Source of the DNA: Chitinophagaceae bacterium UBA1930
GTDB taxonomy: Bacteria > Bacteroidota > Bacteroidia > Chitinophagales > Chitinophagaceae
Length of the DNA stretch: 64,000 nucleotides
Direction of reading: 5' to 3'
NCBI GenBank assembly: GCA_002337145.1
Contig: DDFK01000003.1
Span: forward strand, 248,001-312,000
A program made the position numbers and the translations under genes. Of the stretch, positions 1 through 8,388 are shown piece by piece. Numbering within the stretch: position 1 is the first letter of the stretch; every line of letters begins with the position of its first letter. The notes beneath the pieces were generated by a model. That model had not been told where the DNA came from, did no database searches, and saw only the letters and a list, made by a program, of their open reading frames with translations.

Positions 1-2
1 TT

Positions 3-110
3 TACCATACTAACAAAGCTTATGCAAAACAGTCAAAAATTATTAACGCAAACCCCAATTGGCCTGCAATGGCAACTGCTGATATGGATGCAACAGCAAG
101 TAACCAGTAG
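3..110 (+). CDS. C-terminal end of an unknown protein (5' truncated by window)
   Basis: An open frame runs in from the window edge and stops with TAG at 108-110. Its 35 visible residues are rich in Ala, Asn and Lys and read like an ordinary soluble C-terminus. Another frame is open to a TAA at 112-114 but gives a less protein-like, Gln/Leu/Thr-rich peptide, so I prefer this frame. No motif is visible and I cannot assign a function. The roughly 150 bases from here to the trmB promoter hold no gene I can support. Confidence 0.4.
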   Translation, partial: YHTNKAYAKQSKIINANPNWPAMATADMDATASNQ

Positions 111-263
111 GTAACTTTTTACTGCTATAGATAAGCACAGGGTTTTAAAATGGTGACACTGCTATGCAGCAGGATAGCCTTGCAATAAGGCTTGCACCTT
201 ATAGCTGGCCATTGCTGTTTTTGTTTATTGCCATGCCCAATCATTTACTCCGGGCTAACTATT

Positions 264-271
264 TATCTTTG
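264..271 (+). promoter_or_regulatory. Bacteroidota -7 element (TATCTTTG) for trmB
   Basis: TATCTTTG matches the Bacteroidota -7 consensus TAnnTTTG exactly. Only a weak TTTA lies upstream at a short spacing, so the -33 half is poor. If the box is used, transcription would start at about 276-278, within a few bases of the trmB ATG at 280, giving a leaderless or almost leaderless message. Confidence 0.45.
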
Positions 272-279
272 CCCCAATT

Positions 280-972
280 ATGGGACACAAGAAACTTATA
301 CGTTTTGAAGCGATCAAGAACTTTCCGAATGTGCTGGAACATCCGCAGGATATGAAGGGCAAGTGGAAGGAGTTTTTCAATAACACTAACCCGATAACAC
401 TGGAGCTTGCCTGTGGCAAAGGCGAGTATGCAGTGGGCTTGGGAAGCATGTACCCCAACAGGAATTTTATTGGTATTGATATTAAGGGCAACCGTATTTG
501 GCGTGGTGCAAAAACTGCCATTGATAACGGCTTGCAAAATGTTGCTTTTTTACGTACCGAAATTGATGGCATTGTAACCTACTTTGACAAGGATGAAGTG
601 GCCGAGATATGGATCACTTTCCCCGACCCACAGTTACGTTTGTCCAAAGCCAAGAAGCGGTTGACGCACCCCAAGTTTTTACGGATGTACCAGCAGTTTT
701 TGGCAAAGGGCGGGCTGGTGAATTTGAAAACCGACAGCCCTGATTTATACCAGTTTACCAAAACTGTGATTGACCTGTACAATATTGAATGTGTGGTTGA
801 CTATGATGATGCCTATAAGCAGGCAGGCATAAAGGACGAACTGAAAATAAAGACGCATTACGAAAGCCTGGACATAGCCCAGAGCAACCGCATACATTAC
901 CTGCAATTCCGTATAGACAATGAACTGCCGCTGGTATTGGATGAAAAGCTAAAAGAAATAATCAATGAGTAG
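280..972 (+). CDS. trmB: tRNA (guanine-N7-)-methyltransferase TrmB
   Basis: This enzyme uses S-adenosylmethionine to methylate N7 of G46 in the variable loop of tRNAs in the cytoplasm. The 230-residue product has the family's usual length. The SAM-binding segment ELACGKGEY is at residues 42-50, GIDIKGNRIWRGAK follows at about 65, and the hallmark FPDP of the catalytic region is at 114-117. The N-terminus starting MGHKKLIRFE fits other Bacteroidota TrmB proteins, which supports the ATG at 280 even though it leaves almost no leader after the likely promoter. The gene overlaps the next by 8 bp, so the two are probably translated from one message. Identification is secure; the leaderless idea is inference. 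Confidence 0.93.
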   Translation: MGHKKLIRFEAIKNFPNVLEHPQDMKGKWKEFFNNTNPITLELACGKGEYAVGLGSMYPNRNFIGIDIKGNRIWRGAKTAIDNGLQNVAFLRTEIDGIVTYFDKDEVAEIWITFPDPQLRLSKAKKRLTHPKFLRMYQQFLAKGGLVNLKTDSPDLYQFTKTVIDLYNIECVVDYDDAYKQAGIKDELKIKTHYESLDIAQSNRIHYLQFRIDNELPLVLDEKLKEIINE

Positions 973-1174
973 GCAAATAGTTGAGGGCATTGATTTTTAT
1001 TATGAAGACGGGCTGATGGTATTGACCGAAAAATACCATTTGGATAAAGGCTATTGCTGTGGCAATGGCTGCAGGCATTGCCCGTTTGCTTATGAGAATG
1101 TGCCGGAGCCCAAACGCAGCGAACTGCTATTGAAAAAGCAACAAGCAAAAGACCTAACTTCAACAGGCAAATAA
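965..1174 (+). CDS. DUF5522 cysteine-rich mini-protein
   Basis: A 69-residue protein that starts inside the last codons of trmB. It carries the compact cluster CCGNGCRHCPF, with cysteines at 31, 32, 36 and 39, which is the signature I associate with DUF5522, a small family widespread in Bacteroidota. Four closely spaced cysteines suggest binding of zinc or an iron-sulfur cluster, but no function is established to my knowledge. The 8-bp overlap with trmB and 6-bp gap to the alkyltransferase-like gene point to one operon and perhaps a link to nucleic-acid modification. That link is inferred from context only. Confidence 0.8.
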   Translation: MSRQIVEGIDFYYEDGLMVLTEKYHLDKGYCCGNGCRHCPFAYENVPEPKRSELLLKKQQAKDLTSTGK

Positions 1175-1180
1175 ATATCT

Positions 1181-1567
1181 ATGCCGGCACCTAAAAAAAC
1201 AGCTCCGAAAAAAGCCAAATTGCCAACGATAAAAAGGGAACATTCTTTTTTTGAAGATGTGTTTGATGTGGCCCGGCAAATACCCAAAGGACGTGTAACC
1301 AATTACGGTGCCATTGCCAATTATTTAGGCACCAACCTCTCTGCAAGAATGGTGGGCTGGGCAATGAATGCCGCTTTTAACGTAAAACCCAAAGTACCTG
1401 CACACCGTGTGGTAAACCGGAATGGCATGCTAAGCGGCAAGGCACACTTTAACCCACCAAGCAAAATGCAGGAGCTGCTGGAGAAAGAAAAAATAAAAGT
1501 GGAAAACGATACCATCGTTGATTTTGGCAAACATTTTTGGGACCCTGCTGTGGAGTTGGGCCTATAG
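1181..1567 (+). CDS. Alkyltransferase-like (ATL) DNA-binding protein of the MGMT family
   Basis: The 128-residue product matches the C-terminal DNA-binding domain of O6-methylguanine-DNA methyltransferases: IPKGRVTNYGAIANYL, the arginine-finger region SARMVG (Arg56) and a Tyr at 42. The catalytic PCHRV motif is replaced by PAHRV, with Ala at residue 74. It therefore cannot take alkyl groups onto itself. Known ATL proteins, which have Trp or Ala at this place, bind O6-alkylguanine, flip the base and hand the lesion to nucleotide excision repair. I infer the same role here. A lysine-rich N-terminal extension of about 20 residues precedes the domain. The gene ends in CTATAG, whose reverse strand supplies the stop codon of the next gene. 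Confidence 0.88.
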   Translation: MPAPKKTAPKKAKLPTIKREHSFFEDVFDVARQIPKGRVTNYGAIANYLGTNLSARMVGWAMNAAFNVKPKVPAHRVVNRNGMLSGKAHFNPPSKMQELLEKEKIKVENDTIVDFGKHFWDPAVELGL

Positions 1568-2035
1568 CTTTACTTCTTCAAACAAATCGTCTCTGCTTAC
1601 CTGCAAATGGTACATTAATAAAGGTACTGTTGGTCTTTGTGCAGCAAACACTACCATAATCAGTATGGCCAATATCAGGCAGGCCATATTTCCTGTTAGG
1701 AAATATGCAATCATGCCTAGCATGTAGGGGGCTTCCAGCAGGCTGAATTTTATAATGGTTGCAGCCCTGTATCGCTCAATCTTTTCCGCAACACTGCCGC
1801 CTGTTGATTGAATACTATTTACCCTTTGCCTAAACAGGAAGAAAGACGCTGCAATGCATGCAATAGTGAGTAGGGCCACGGCCAATTGCAACGTTTTGTA
1901 ACTGCTGTCCGTTTGCGTTATAACAGGCTTTTGCGACATGAAGCAGATAATGGCCAGAAAAAGTACCTGTCCCACCAAAAATGCGGTATGCAGCACAATC
2001 AATGCCTTTATTTCAGGTTTAAACACATTACGCAT
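1562..2035 (-). CDS. Hypothetical membrane protein at the end of the oxidase cluster
   Basis: A 157-residue protein with four likely membrane segments, at about residues 10-35, 48-70, 95-115 and 118-138. I do not recognise a named family. It begins 12 bp after the DUF420 gene and is the last member of the SCO-DUF420 transcription unit, so a part in oxidase assembly or membrane homeostasis is possible, but this rests on position alone. Its TAG stop overlaps the end of the convergent alkyltransferase-like gene by 6 bp, and no hairpin terminator is visible between them. Confidence 0.75.
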   Translation of the reverse strand: MRNVFKPEIKALIVLHTAFLVGQVLFLAIICFMSQKPVITQTDSSYKTLQLAVALLTIACIAASFFLFRQRVNSIQSTGGSVAEKIERYRAATIIKFSLLEAPYMLGMIAYFLTGNMACLILAILIMVVFAAQRPTVPLLMYHLQVSRDDLFEEVKL

Positions 2036-2047
2036 GTTACAGTTTTA

Positions 2048-2590
2048 TTATTGGTAGTAAGGGCTTATTAGCAGGTACACAATAGGGCCGGTAACAGCAA
2101 CATAAAACCATAACGGCCAAGTAATGCGTGCCAGCCTTTTGTGGTTTTCGTATTCGCCAATCAATGCCCTATATGCAGTAAATAAAATAAAAGGCAGTAT
2201 GATGGCTGCCAGGGGTATATGTGTAAACAGGATAAAAAAGTAAATGCTTCTTATGGCACCCACGCCACCAAACTTGGTATCGCCAGCCAGTAAGTGATGG
2301 GCAATATAACTTATCAAAAAAAGAATGGACAGGATAAGGGATGCCATCATTAAACGCTTATGCAACAGATAGTTTTTGTTTTTTACCGCTATTAAAGCAA
2401 TTACCAGCAGTACGGCAATGATTGAGTTTACCACCGCATTAAAGGTTGCAAAAATGTGTACGTTAAAACCAACATCTATTTTTAAATGTATCCTTCCTAA
2501 ACTTGCTACCACCGCAAAAACCACAAAGGAAAAAATACCGATGAGCCATTTTGCCTTAGGATCGTTTTTGGTCATTGTTGCTTGTAACAT
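2048..2590 (-). CDS. DUF420 family membrane protein (CtaM/YozB-like oxidase assembly factor)
   Basis: A 180-residue integral membrane protein with about five hydrophobic segments. Conserved histidines lie within or beside them, in NVHIFATFNAVVN, HKRLMMAS, SYIAHHLLAG and FTHIPLAA. This pattern fits DUF420. The Bacillus/Staphylococcus member CtaM (YozB) is needed for maturation of heme A-containing oxidases. Position directly after SCO and behind a full cytochrome oxidase set supports the same job here. The start at 2590 (MLQATM) is an ATG; a second ATG five codons later at 2575 is also possible. Confidence 0.85.
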   Translation of the reverse strand: MLQATMTKNDPKAKWLIGIFSFVVFAVVASLGRIHLKIDVGFNVHIFATFNAVVNSIIAVLLVIALIAVKNKNYLLHKRLMMASLILSILFLISYIAHHLLAGDTKFGGVGAIRSIYFFILFTHIPLAAIILPFILFTAYRALIGEYENHKRLARITWPLWFYVAVTGPIVYLLISPYYQ

Positions 2591-2656
2591 GATGTTTTCG
2601 TTATAATCTATTGTATTAACTAATGTGTTTATGTACTAAAAGCTAGTGGCTTTATG

Positions 2657-3481
2657 TTATCCATTTATCTTTCTTCTTTCGCTCATGTACCATACAAAAC
2701 CTGTAACCAGTACGGCTATAATTAGCCATAACCAGCTTAGGTTGATGATTTCTGTAAATACAGTACTGGGTTTTGTTTTGTCTTTCTCTAACATCAACAA
2801 ACCAATGTCCCTTGCCAGTACACCTAATGAAACTGAATCCAATCCGCTGTAAGGTTGTTCGTACCTACCACGCTCTACATAATCTTTATCTAGCAAAGCA
2901 AAACGGCTGGTATGTGCAAACTCCGGAGATACAGGTTCCTGGCTCAGTTTATCAATTTTCAGTTCCTCAAAAATAAAGTTGTAGATGGAGTCTCGATTGC
3001 CCGTCAGTAGCCACCAGTTGTCAGGGTTTACGTTGTACCTATCTGCGTATTCTTTTAATACAGGAACAGAATCATGTTCCGGATCTATACTCAACGATAT
3101 GAACTGCACAACAGACGTATCAATTTTTTGCCTTGTGTTACCACCTGTTGTAAACGACTGTTGCAACTTTGCCATGCTTTTGGTAAGACGTGGACAAATG
3201 CTACCGCAATGTGTAAAGAACAGGTCAATTACAATGGCTTTGCCTTTGATGTCGTACAGGTTCACAGTATCGCCTAATTGATTAACGAGTCTTATATTGG
3301 CGGTTTTGTGCCATACAGTATCGCTTACCCTTTTACCACGTACTTCTTTTGTACCAACATTATCGAAGAAATACTTTCTAGGTACAATCACTGCACTTTC
3401 GCTTGTTTTCTTCAATACCAGGTAACAAAGTACCGGTATCAGCACAGCAATCATCAAGGCCAATAATGCTTTCTTCGTCAT
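2657..3481 (-). CDS. SCO1/SenC family copper chaperone for cytochrome oxidase
   Basis: A 274-residue thioredoxin-fold protein that delivers copper to the CuA site of oxidase subunit II. The metal ligands are visible: Cys92 and Cys96 in THCGSICPRLT (the CxxxC motif), and His190 in EFAHTSRFALLD. An N-terminal hydrophobic segment (residues 4-24) anchors it facing the periplasm. A second one near the C-terminus (about 245-265), before a short basic tail, is a feature I do not expect in simple SCO proteins. It heads the SCO-DUF420-hypothetical unit, separated from the subunit IV gene by a terminator-like hairpin. Confidence 0.92.
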   Translation of the reverse strand: MTKKALLALMIAVLIPVLCYLVLKKTSESAVIVPRKYFFDNVGTKEVRGKRVSDTVWHKTANIRLVNQLGDTVNLYDIKGKAIVIDLFFTHCGSICPRLTKSMAKLQQSFTTGGNTRQKIDTSVVQFISLSIDPEHDSVPVLKEYADRYNVNPDNWWLLTGNRDSIYNFIFEELKIDKLSQEPVSPEFAHTSRFALLDKDYVERGRYEQPYSGLDSVSLGVLARDIGLLMLEKDKTKPSTVFTEIINLSWLWLIIAVLVTGFVWYMSERRKING

Positions 3482-3495
3482 AAGTTCTTATTCAT

Positions 3496-3528
3496 ATAAA
3501 ACAAAAACCACCGCCAAAAGCGATGGTT
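3496..3528 (-). terminator. Rho-independent terminator after oxidase subunit IV
   Basis: On the minus strand the 8-bp stem ACCATCGC / GCGGTGGT (one U-G wobble; plus-strand arms 3507-3514 and 3520-3527) has a 5-base loop and is followed by TTTTTG and TTTT. It lies between the subunit IV stop and the SCO start, so it should end the upstream oxidase transcript. Confidence 0.65.
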
Positions 3529-3573
3529 CTGCAATAATATCTAGTAAATGAATTGTGTTGTTCACGCTCACTA

Positions 3574-4011
3574 TTATTCCATCGTATGCTTCTTCTCTTC
3601 GCCGTGCCCTTCTTCTGATTTATGTTCCTTAGGCGTTGCTTTAATAGTACTTTGTTCCTTGAAATGTGGATCGTAATTGTTCCTCAAATTCCTGAAAGAA
3701 TTGCCATCATACAAGAAGGCTGTAATGAACCAAACAAACAATGCCAAAGGCACTACGATGGTCATGATCAGGTTACGCAGTTCGTGTTTCAAGTGCATAA
3801 AGTAACCAACAATATAATACGCTTTTGCAAGCATCAGTACCAGGATGGTGATTTTAGTAGCCATTCTTCCGGTACCGCCATGCTCCATTTTCATCATCAT
3901 GAAACCCAATACCAATTCTATAATTGTCAGTACAGAAAGAACGATAGTCACGTTCCTTACTTCATTTTTGTTCTGGTGATGCTCAATGTGTACTACTTCC
4001 GATTGTTCCAT
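3574..4011 (-). CDS. Cytochrome c oxidase subunit IV family protein
   Basis: A 145-residue protein with three hydrophobic segments (about 20-42, 53-75, 82-100) and a charged, His/Lys/Glu-rich tail. This is the layout of the small prokaryotic oxidase subunit IV (COX4_pro). Such subunits stabilise the catalytic core and are not catalytic themselves. It starts 30 bp after the first subunit III gene. The tail, ending in KKHTME, is repetitive and probably disordered. Confidence 0.85.
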   Translation of the reverse strand: MEQSEVVHIEHHQNKNEVRNVTIVLSVLTIIELVLGFMMMKMEHGGTGRMATKITILVLMLAKAYYIVGYFMHLKHELRNLIMTIVVPLALFVWFITAFLYDGNSFRNLRNNYDPHFKEQSTIKATPKEHKSEEGHGEEKKHTME

Positions 4012-4041
4012 AAAAATATTTTGAATAAGTTATTTTAAAAT

Positions 4042-4713
4042 TTAGATAAGATAGAAACAGGTAAATACAAATACCCATACCAGATCCACAAAGTGCCAGT
4101 ACAGACCTGCTTTTTCAATCATCAAGTAATGACCACGTTTTTCAAACGTGTTGTTCAGTGTCATAATCAACATTACAATGTTTATTACCAATCCACTGAA
4201 TACGTGGAAACCATGGAAACCGGTAATGGTAAAGAAGTAGTTGGTAAAGTTGGTAGAAGATTGTGTACCATCTGCATTCAGGAACGGATTGTGTCCCCAC
4301 CATGCACCTTCTGCATGCAAATGATTCCACTCCCATGCCTGGCAACCCAAGAAGGCTGCACCACCAATAATGGTCCAGATAAGGTTGATGACTACTTTGT
4401 TCTTTTTCATTTCATGTCCTGCTTTAACGGCTTGTACCATTGTAACAGAACTGATGATCAATATAAAAGTCATTAAGCTCACAAACATCAAAGGATGCCC
4501 GCTGCCCAGACCAGGAAAAGATTGGAATACTTCGTTGGGGTCAGGCCATCCATTGGTTGAGAAACGGATGGTACCATAGGAAATAAGGAATGCACCAAAA
4601 GTGAAGGCATCGCTCATCAAGAAATACCACATCATCAATTTACCATATTCTACATTGAATGGGCTCTTGCCGCCATTCCACCATTTGGTTGTTGCTGTTG
4701 TTGCAGTTGACAT
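4042..4713 (-). CDS. ctaE: Cytochrome c oxidase subunit III (223-aa form)
   Basis: This is the non-catalytic core subunit of a heme-copper oxidase in the cytoplasmic membrane. The 223 residues carry five to six hydrophobic segments and the subunit III signatures WYFLMSDAFTFG, near residue 30, FFTITGFHGFHVFSGL and the C-terminal YWHFVDLVWVFVF. A perfect -7-like TATTTTTG lies just upstream (plus-strand 4737-4744), but I could not find a matching -33 box at proper spacing, so I do not claim a separate promoter. It is one of two adjacent subunit III genes. The other is shorter, and the pair is common in Bacteroidota. Confidence 0.92.
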   Translation of the reverse strand: MSTATTATTKWWNGGKSPFNVEYGKLMMWYFLMSDAFTFGAFLISYGTIRFSTNGWPDPNEVFQSFPGLGSGHPLMFVSLMTFILIISSVTMVQAVKAGHEMKKNKVVINLIWTIIGGAAFLGCQAWEWNHLHAEGAWWGHNPFLNADGTQSSTNFTNYFFTITGFHGFHVFSGLVINIVMLIMTLNNTFEKRGHYLMIEKAGLYWHFVDLVWVFVFTCFYLI

Positions 4714-4791
4714 ATTTGGTTGTTCAATTTCGTTTACAAAAATATCGGCTAATGGGTAAAAACCGTGAATAAACTTTGACTTTTTTATGAC

Positions 4792-5376
4792 TTATCTGAT
4801 CCACATAAAAAAAACAAGTAAATACAGCCATAGTACATCTACAAAATGCCAGTAAGTACTTACAATTTCTATAGGTGCACTGTTATAGTTTCTTGTTCTT
4901 GTTGCAAATGCCCTTACAAAAGTTACCAGTAAAACAATTACGCCCCCCAATACGTGCAACATGTGCAGGCCAACGATGACGAGTATAAAAGATGCGGCTG
5001 CATTGCTACCGGAGCCTGTTAATTTTATGCCGTGGCTTTCCAGGTTGGAGAAGCCCATTACCTGTAGTGCCGCAAATGCAACACCCAATAAAGCAGTAAT
5101 GGTGATCAATGAACGGTAACGGCCCATTTCCCTTGCCTTGAAAGATTTAACGGCCAGTTGTATGGTAAAGCTGCTGAGTAAAATAACCATTGTTGAATAC
5201 CAGAAAACCTTTGGCAGATCGAACTGTAAGAAGTTATCCTGATTGCGTTTTACAATATAGGCACTGGTAAGCCCGGCAAACATCATACAGATGCTGCCCA
5301 TTGCTACCCACAAAGTGAATTTGTGTGGATGGATGCGTTTTGGTTCATTTAAATTACTACTGCTCATTGCTATCAT
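4792..5376 (-). CDS. Cytochrome c oxidase subunit III (194-aa paralogue)
   Basis: A second heme-copper oxidase subunit III with five membrane segments. The closing motif TYWHFVDVLWLYLLVFFMWI and the internal LHMLHVLGG are diagnostic. It lacks the longer central loop of its neighbour. The frame extends to a GTG at 5379; I start at the ATG at 5376, and the ATG at 5367 (MSSSNLNEPKR) is equally possible. It sits 78 bp upstream of the longer subunit III gene in transcription order. How labour is divided between the two is not visible in sequence. Confidence 0.9.
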   Translation of the reverse strand: MIAMSSSNLNEPKRIHPHKFTLWVAMGSICMMFAGLTSAYIVKRNQDNFLQFDLPKVFWYSTMVILLSSFTIQLAVKSFKAREMGRYRSLITITALLGVAFAALQVMGFSNLESHGIKLTGSGSNAAASFILVIVGLHMLHVLGGVIVLLVTFVRAFATRTRNYNSAPIEIVSTYWHFVDVLWLYLLVFFMWIR

Positions 5377-5467
5377 CACTTTATATTTTTACAGTACTTC
5401 TATTTTTATTTTTGGAATGCAAGTCGTTAATCGCTAGTAATAAACTTACATAACAGATTTCCGTTCC

Positions 5468-6352
5468 TTAGCTTTTATCAGCCAGTAATGCCAAAAAAAC
5501 AATCGGCAAATAAATATAGCTGCTGAACATTACCCTTCTTGCAGACTGTACATCCATGTATTTATACAACCTTGCACATTGCCATACCATAAAGAGGTTT
5601 GCTGCAATTACGATCCACATGCTTACATGCCCTGTCAGTCCAATATAGTTGGGCAAGATGCCAATTGGCAACATCAATACACTATACATCAACGCCTGCA
5701 ATGCCGTGAATTTTGTTGGGCCTTTATCAGCCGGCAGTAACTTGAAACCTGCTTTGCTATAATCCTGGTGTGCCACCCATGCAATGGCCCAGAAATGCGG
5801 GAACTGCCAGATAAATTGTATGCCGAACAGTATCCATCCACCTGCACTGAAATCGTCCTGCCCTGCAACCCAACCAATCAAACATGGTAAGGCACCGGGA
5901 AAAGCACCCACCAATACAGCAATGGAATTTATTTTTTTTAGCGGTGTATAGATGTACGCATATAAAAACAAACTGAAAGCCGAAAGCAGTGCCGATGATA
6001 AGTTGAAGAAATGCCACATCATCAACACGCCAAGCAAGCCGCCAATAAAGGCAAATGTGTACGCTTCCTGTTGGCTCATCCTGCCTGCAGCTACGGGTCG
6101 TGAAGCAGTCCTTTTCATTACTGCATCGGTATCTTTTTCCACTGCCTGGTTAATGGCATTGGCACTGCCCGTAATAAGCATGCCCGCTACAAATAGCAAT
6201 ACGATCATTTTCCAATCGTACGATACTACATTGGGTGCAAGCAGGTAACAGATAACGCATGTGAACACCACTGTAAAACTTAGCGTGAACTTGGTAAGTT
6301 CCTTGTAGTCTTTCAGCTTAGATGAAAAAGATGATGTTGTTGTTTCGTTCAT
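5468..6352 (-). CDS. ctaB: Protoheme IX farnesyltransferase (heme O synthase)
   Basis: This UbiA-family prenyltransferase adds a farnesyl group to heme B to make heme O, the precursor of heme A for the oxidase. The 294-residue product has about nine membrane segments. The first Asp-rich motif is in NAINQAVEKDTDAVMKRTASRP, followed by the conserved RP; a second site reads WVAHQDYSKAG, with FPHFWAIAW just before it. I start at the ATG at 6352 (MNETTTSS). The six codons before it in the open frame look unrelated to the family. It is the first gene after the terminator behind ctaD and leads the subunit III/IV group. Confidence 0.94.
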   Translation of the reverse strand: MNETTTSSFSSKLKDYKELTKFTLSFTVVFTCVICYLLAPNVVSYDWKMIVLLFVAGMLITGSANAINQAVEKDTDAVMKRTASRPVAAGRMSQQEAYTFAFIGGLLGVLMMWHFFNLSSALLSAFSLFLYAYIYTPLKKINSIAVLVGAFPGALPCLIGWVAGQDDFSAGGWILFGIQFIWQFPHFWAIAWVAHQDYSKAGFKLLPADKGPTKFTALQALMYSVLMLPIGILPNYIGLTGHVSMWIVIAANLFMVWQCARLYKYMDVQSARRVMFSSYIYLPIVFLALLADKS

Positions 6353-6412
6353 TGTACAAGCAGGCCACATTTCAAGCCCTTCTTAAACACTCACCGACAA
6401 GCGTAGAGTGAC

Positions 6413-6456
6413 AGTATTTTCTGAAAAACAATGCCCCGACAAAAATCAGGGCATTG
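6413..6456 (-). terminator. Rho-independent terminator after ctaD
   Basis: The 8-bp perfect stem CAATGCCC / GGGCATTG (6429-6436 and 6449-6456) has a 12-base loop. Read on the minus strand it is followed by TTTTTC and AT-rich sequence. It would end the act-ctaC-ctaD transcript before ctaB, so the respiratory block is probably at least two transcription units, or one with partial read-through. Confidence 0.7.
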
Positions 6457-6506
6457 CAAATATGGTAAGGGATAGTTGTTATGCTATCACTCATTTGTCA
6501 TTTTTA

Positions 6507-8321
6507 TTAATGATGACTTTCGTCAGCCCCAATCGGTTCAACCTGAGAGATGAACTCCCTTCCGTCTTTACCATAGTCATACGCCCAACGGTGTACTTCA
6601 GGAATTTCGCCAGGCCAGTTGCCATGCCCAGGATTGATAGGTGCAGTCCATTCCAATGTATTTGAACCCCAAGGATTTTGAGAAGTTACTTTTCTTCCTT
6701 TCCAGATGGAGTAGAAGAAGTTCAACAGGAATAAAAGCTGTGTAGCAAATACGATCATTGCTACGGTACTGATGAATTTATTCAGTTCAACAAAGTTTTT
6801 AAAGCTTTCCCAAATGCTGTAATCGTAGTAACGACGTGGCATACCAGCTAAACCTTCGTAGTGCATTGGCCAGAAGATCAGGTACGCACCAATCATGGTT
6901 ACCCAGAAGTGGATATAACCCAATGTATTGTTCAGGTAACGACCATACATTTTAGGGTACCAGTGGTACACACCGGCAAACATGCCGAACATACTTGCCA
7001 CACCCATTACAATGTGGAAGTGGGCAATTACGAAATAAGTATCGTGCAAGTGAATGTCCAATGCAGAGTTACCCAACCAGATACCAGTTAAACCACCAGA
7101 AATGAACAAACTCACAAAACCGATTGCAAACAGCATTCCCGGTGTGAAACGGATATTACCTCTCCACAATGTTGTTAACCAGTTGAACACTTTGATGGCA
7201 GATGGAACAGCGATCAATAAAGTCAACAATACGAATATGGAACCGAGGAATGGATTCAACCCTGTTACAAACATGTGGTGGGCCCAAACCAGGAAGGCAA
7301 GGATAGAGATTGCAAACAAGGAACCTATCATGGCCATGTAACCAAAGATTGGTTTACGTGCATTTACAGATAGTATCTCGCTCACCATACCCATTGCAGG
7401 TAATAGAATAATGTACACTTCTGGGTGACCCAAGAACCAGAATAAGTGCTGGAACAGGATGGCACTACCGCCTTCGTTAGGCAATGCACCGACACCATTA
7501 ACGAAAATATCAGATAAGTAGAAGCTTGTTCCGAAGTTCCTGTCAAATATCAATAAGATAAAACCAGACAACAATACAGGGAAAGACAATACACCCAATA
7601 CAGCAGTGAAGAACAAGGCCCAGATAGTTAATGGAAGCCTTGTCATGCTCATACCTTTTGTACGCATGTTTAGGATGGTAGCAATATAGTTCAAACCACC
7701 TAGTAAAGAGGATACAACAAACAATGCCATAGCCACCAACCACAAATCCATACCTGTTTTGGAACCAGGTGATGCATCGCCCAAGGCACTCAGGGGAGGG
7801 TATGCCGTCCAACCACCACTGAAGGGGCCAGTTTCAACAAAAATAGAAGATAGCATTACCACACTGGCTGTAAAGAAGAACCAGTAGCTAAGCATATTCA
7901 TAAAAGGCGATGCCATATCCCTTGCACCTACCTGTAATGGAATCAAAAAGTTGGCAAACGTACCGCTCAAACCCGCTGTTAATACAAAGAACACAAGCAC
8001 GGTACCGTGAGTGGTAACCAAGGCATAGTAACCTTGTGCAGTGATATGGCCTTTTTCTGCCCACCATTTTCCCAATAGGTCTTCCAACCAAGGAAAGCTT
8101 GTATCTGGGTAACCCAATTGCAAACGGAACAGTACGCTCATCAATCCCCCAATAACAGCCCATACCATACCAGTAATCAAGAACTGTTTAGCAATCATTT
8201 TATGATCCATGCTAAACACGTACTTGCTAATAAACGTTTCATGATGGTGGTGCTCATGGTGATGGTCGCCATGTGCATCGTGTGAAGTGGCTGCACCATG
8301 AAGAACTGCTTCGTTACTCAT
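6507..8321 (-). CDS. ctaD: Cytochrome c oxidase subunit I (aa3 type)
   Basis: Catalytic subunit that reduces oxygen to water and pumps protons, with a low-spin heme and the heme a3-CuB site. The 604-residue product has the usual twelve membrane segments. Key sites seen are WFLGHPEVYIILLPAMG (CuB His, Glu of the A1-type D channel, and the cross-linked Tyr), VWAHHMFVTG (two CuB histidines) and LHDTYFVIAHFHIVMG (heme ligands). The GHPEVY version marks an A1-type enzyme, not the YSHP A2 form. The N-terminus carries a His-rich cytoplasmic stretch (HHHEHHHHE). Start is the ATG at 8321; the upstream TTG at 8327 is less likely. Confidence 0.96.
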   Translation of the reverse strand: MSNEAVLHGAATSHDAHGDHHHEHHHHETFISKYVFSMDHKMIAKQFLITGMVWAVIGGLMSVLFRLQLGYPDTSFPWLEDLLGKWWAEKGHITAQGYYALVTTHGTVLVFFVLTAGLSGTFANFLIPLQVGARDMASPFMNMLSYWFFFTASVVMLSSIFVETGPFSGGWTAYPPLSALGDASPGSKTGMDLWLVAMALFVVSSLLGGLNYIATILNMRTKGMSMTRLPLTIWALFFTAVLGVLSFPVLLSGFILLIFDRNFGTSFYLSDIFVNGVGALPNEGGSAILFQHLFWFLGHPEVYIILLPAMGMVSEILSVNARKPIFGYMAMIGSLFAISILAFLVWAHHMFVTGLNPFLGSIFVLLTLLIAVPSAIKVFNWLTTLWRGNIRFTPGMLFAIGFVSLFISGGLTGIWLGNSALDIHLHDTYFVIAHFHIVMGVASMFGMFAGVYHWYPKMYGRYLNNTLGYIHFWVTMIGAYLIFWPMHYEGLAGMPRRYYDYSIWESFKNFVELNKFISTVAMIVFATQLLFLLNFFYSIWKGRKVTSQNPWGSNTLEWTAPINPGHGNWPGEIPEVHRWAYDYGKDGREFISQVEPIGADESHH

Positions 8322-8388
8322 AATCAAATCTCTTTATTTCGTCTTACAATTTTTATACTGGCAACCGTTATTATCCGGCTGACTCAAT

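Noticed and set aside
1..114. Alternative reading of the left edge, ending at TAA 112-114
   Set aside because: The peptide is Gln/Leu/Thr-rich and less protein-like than the frame ending at 110; neither has homology I can recognise.
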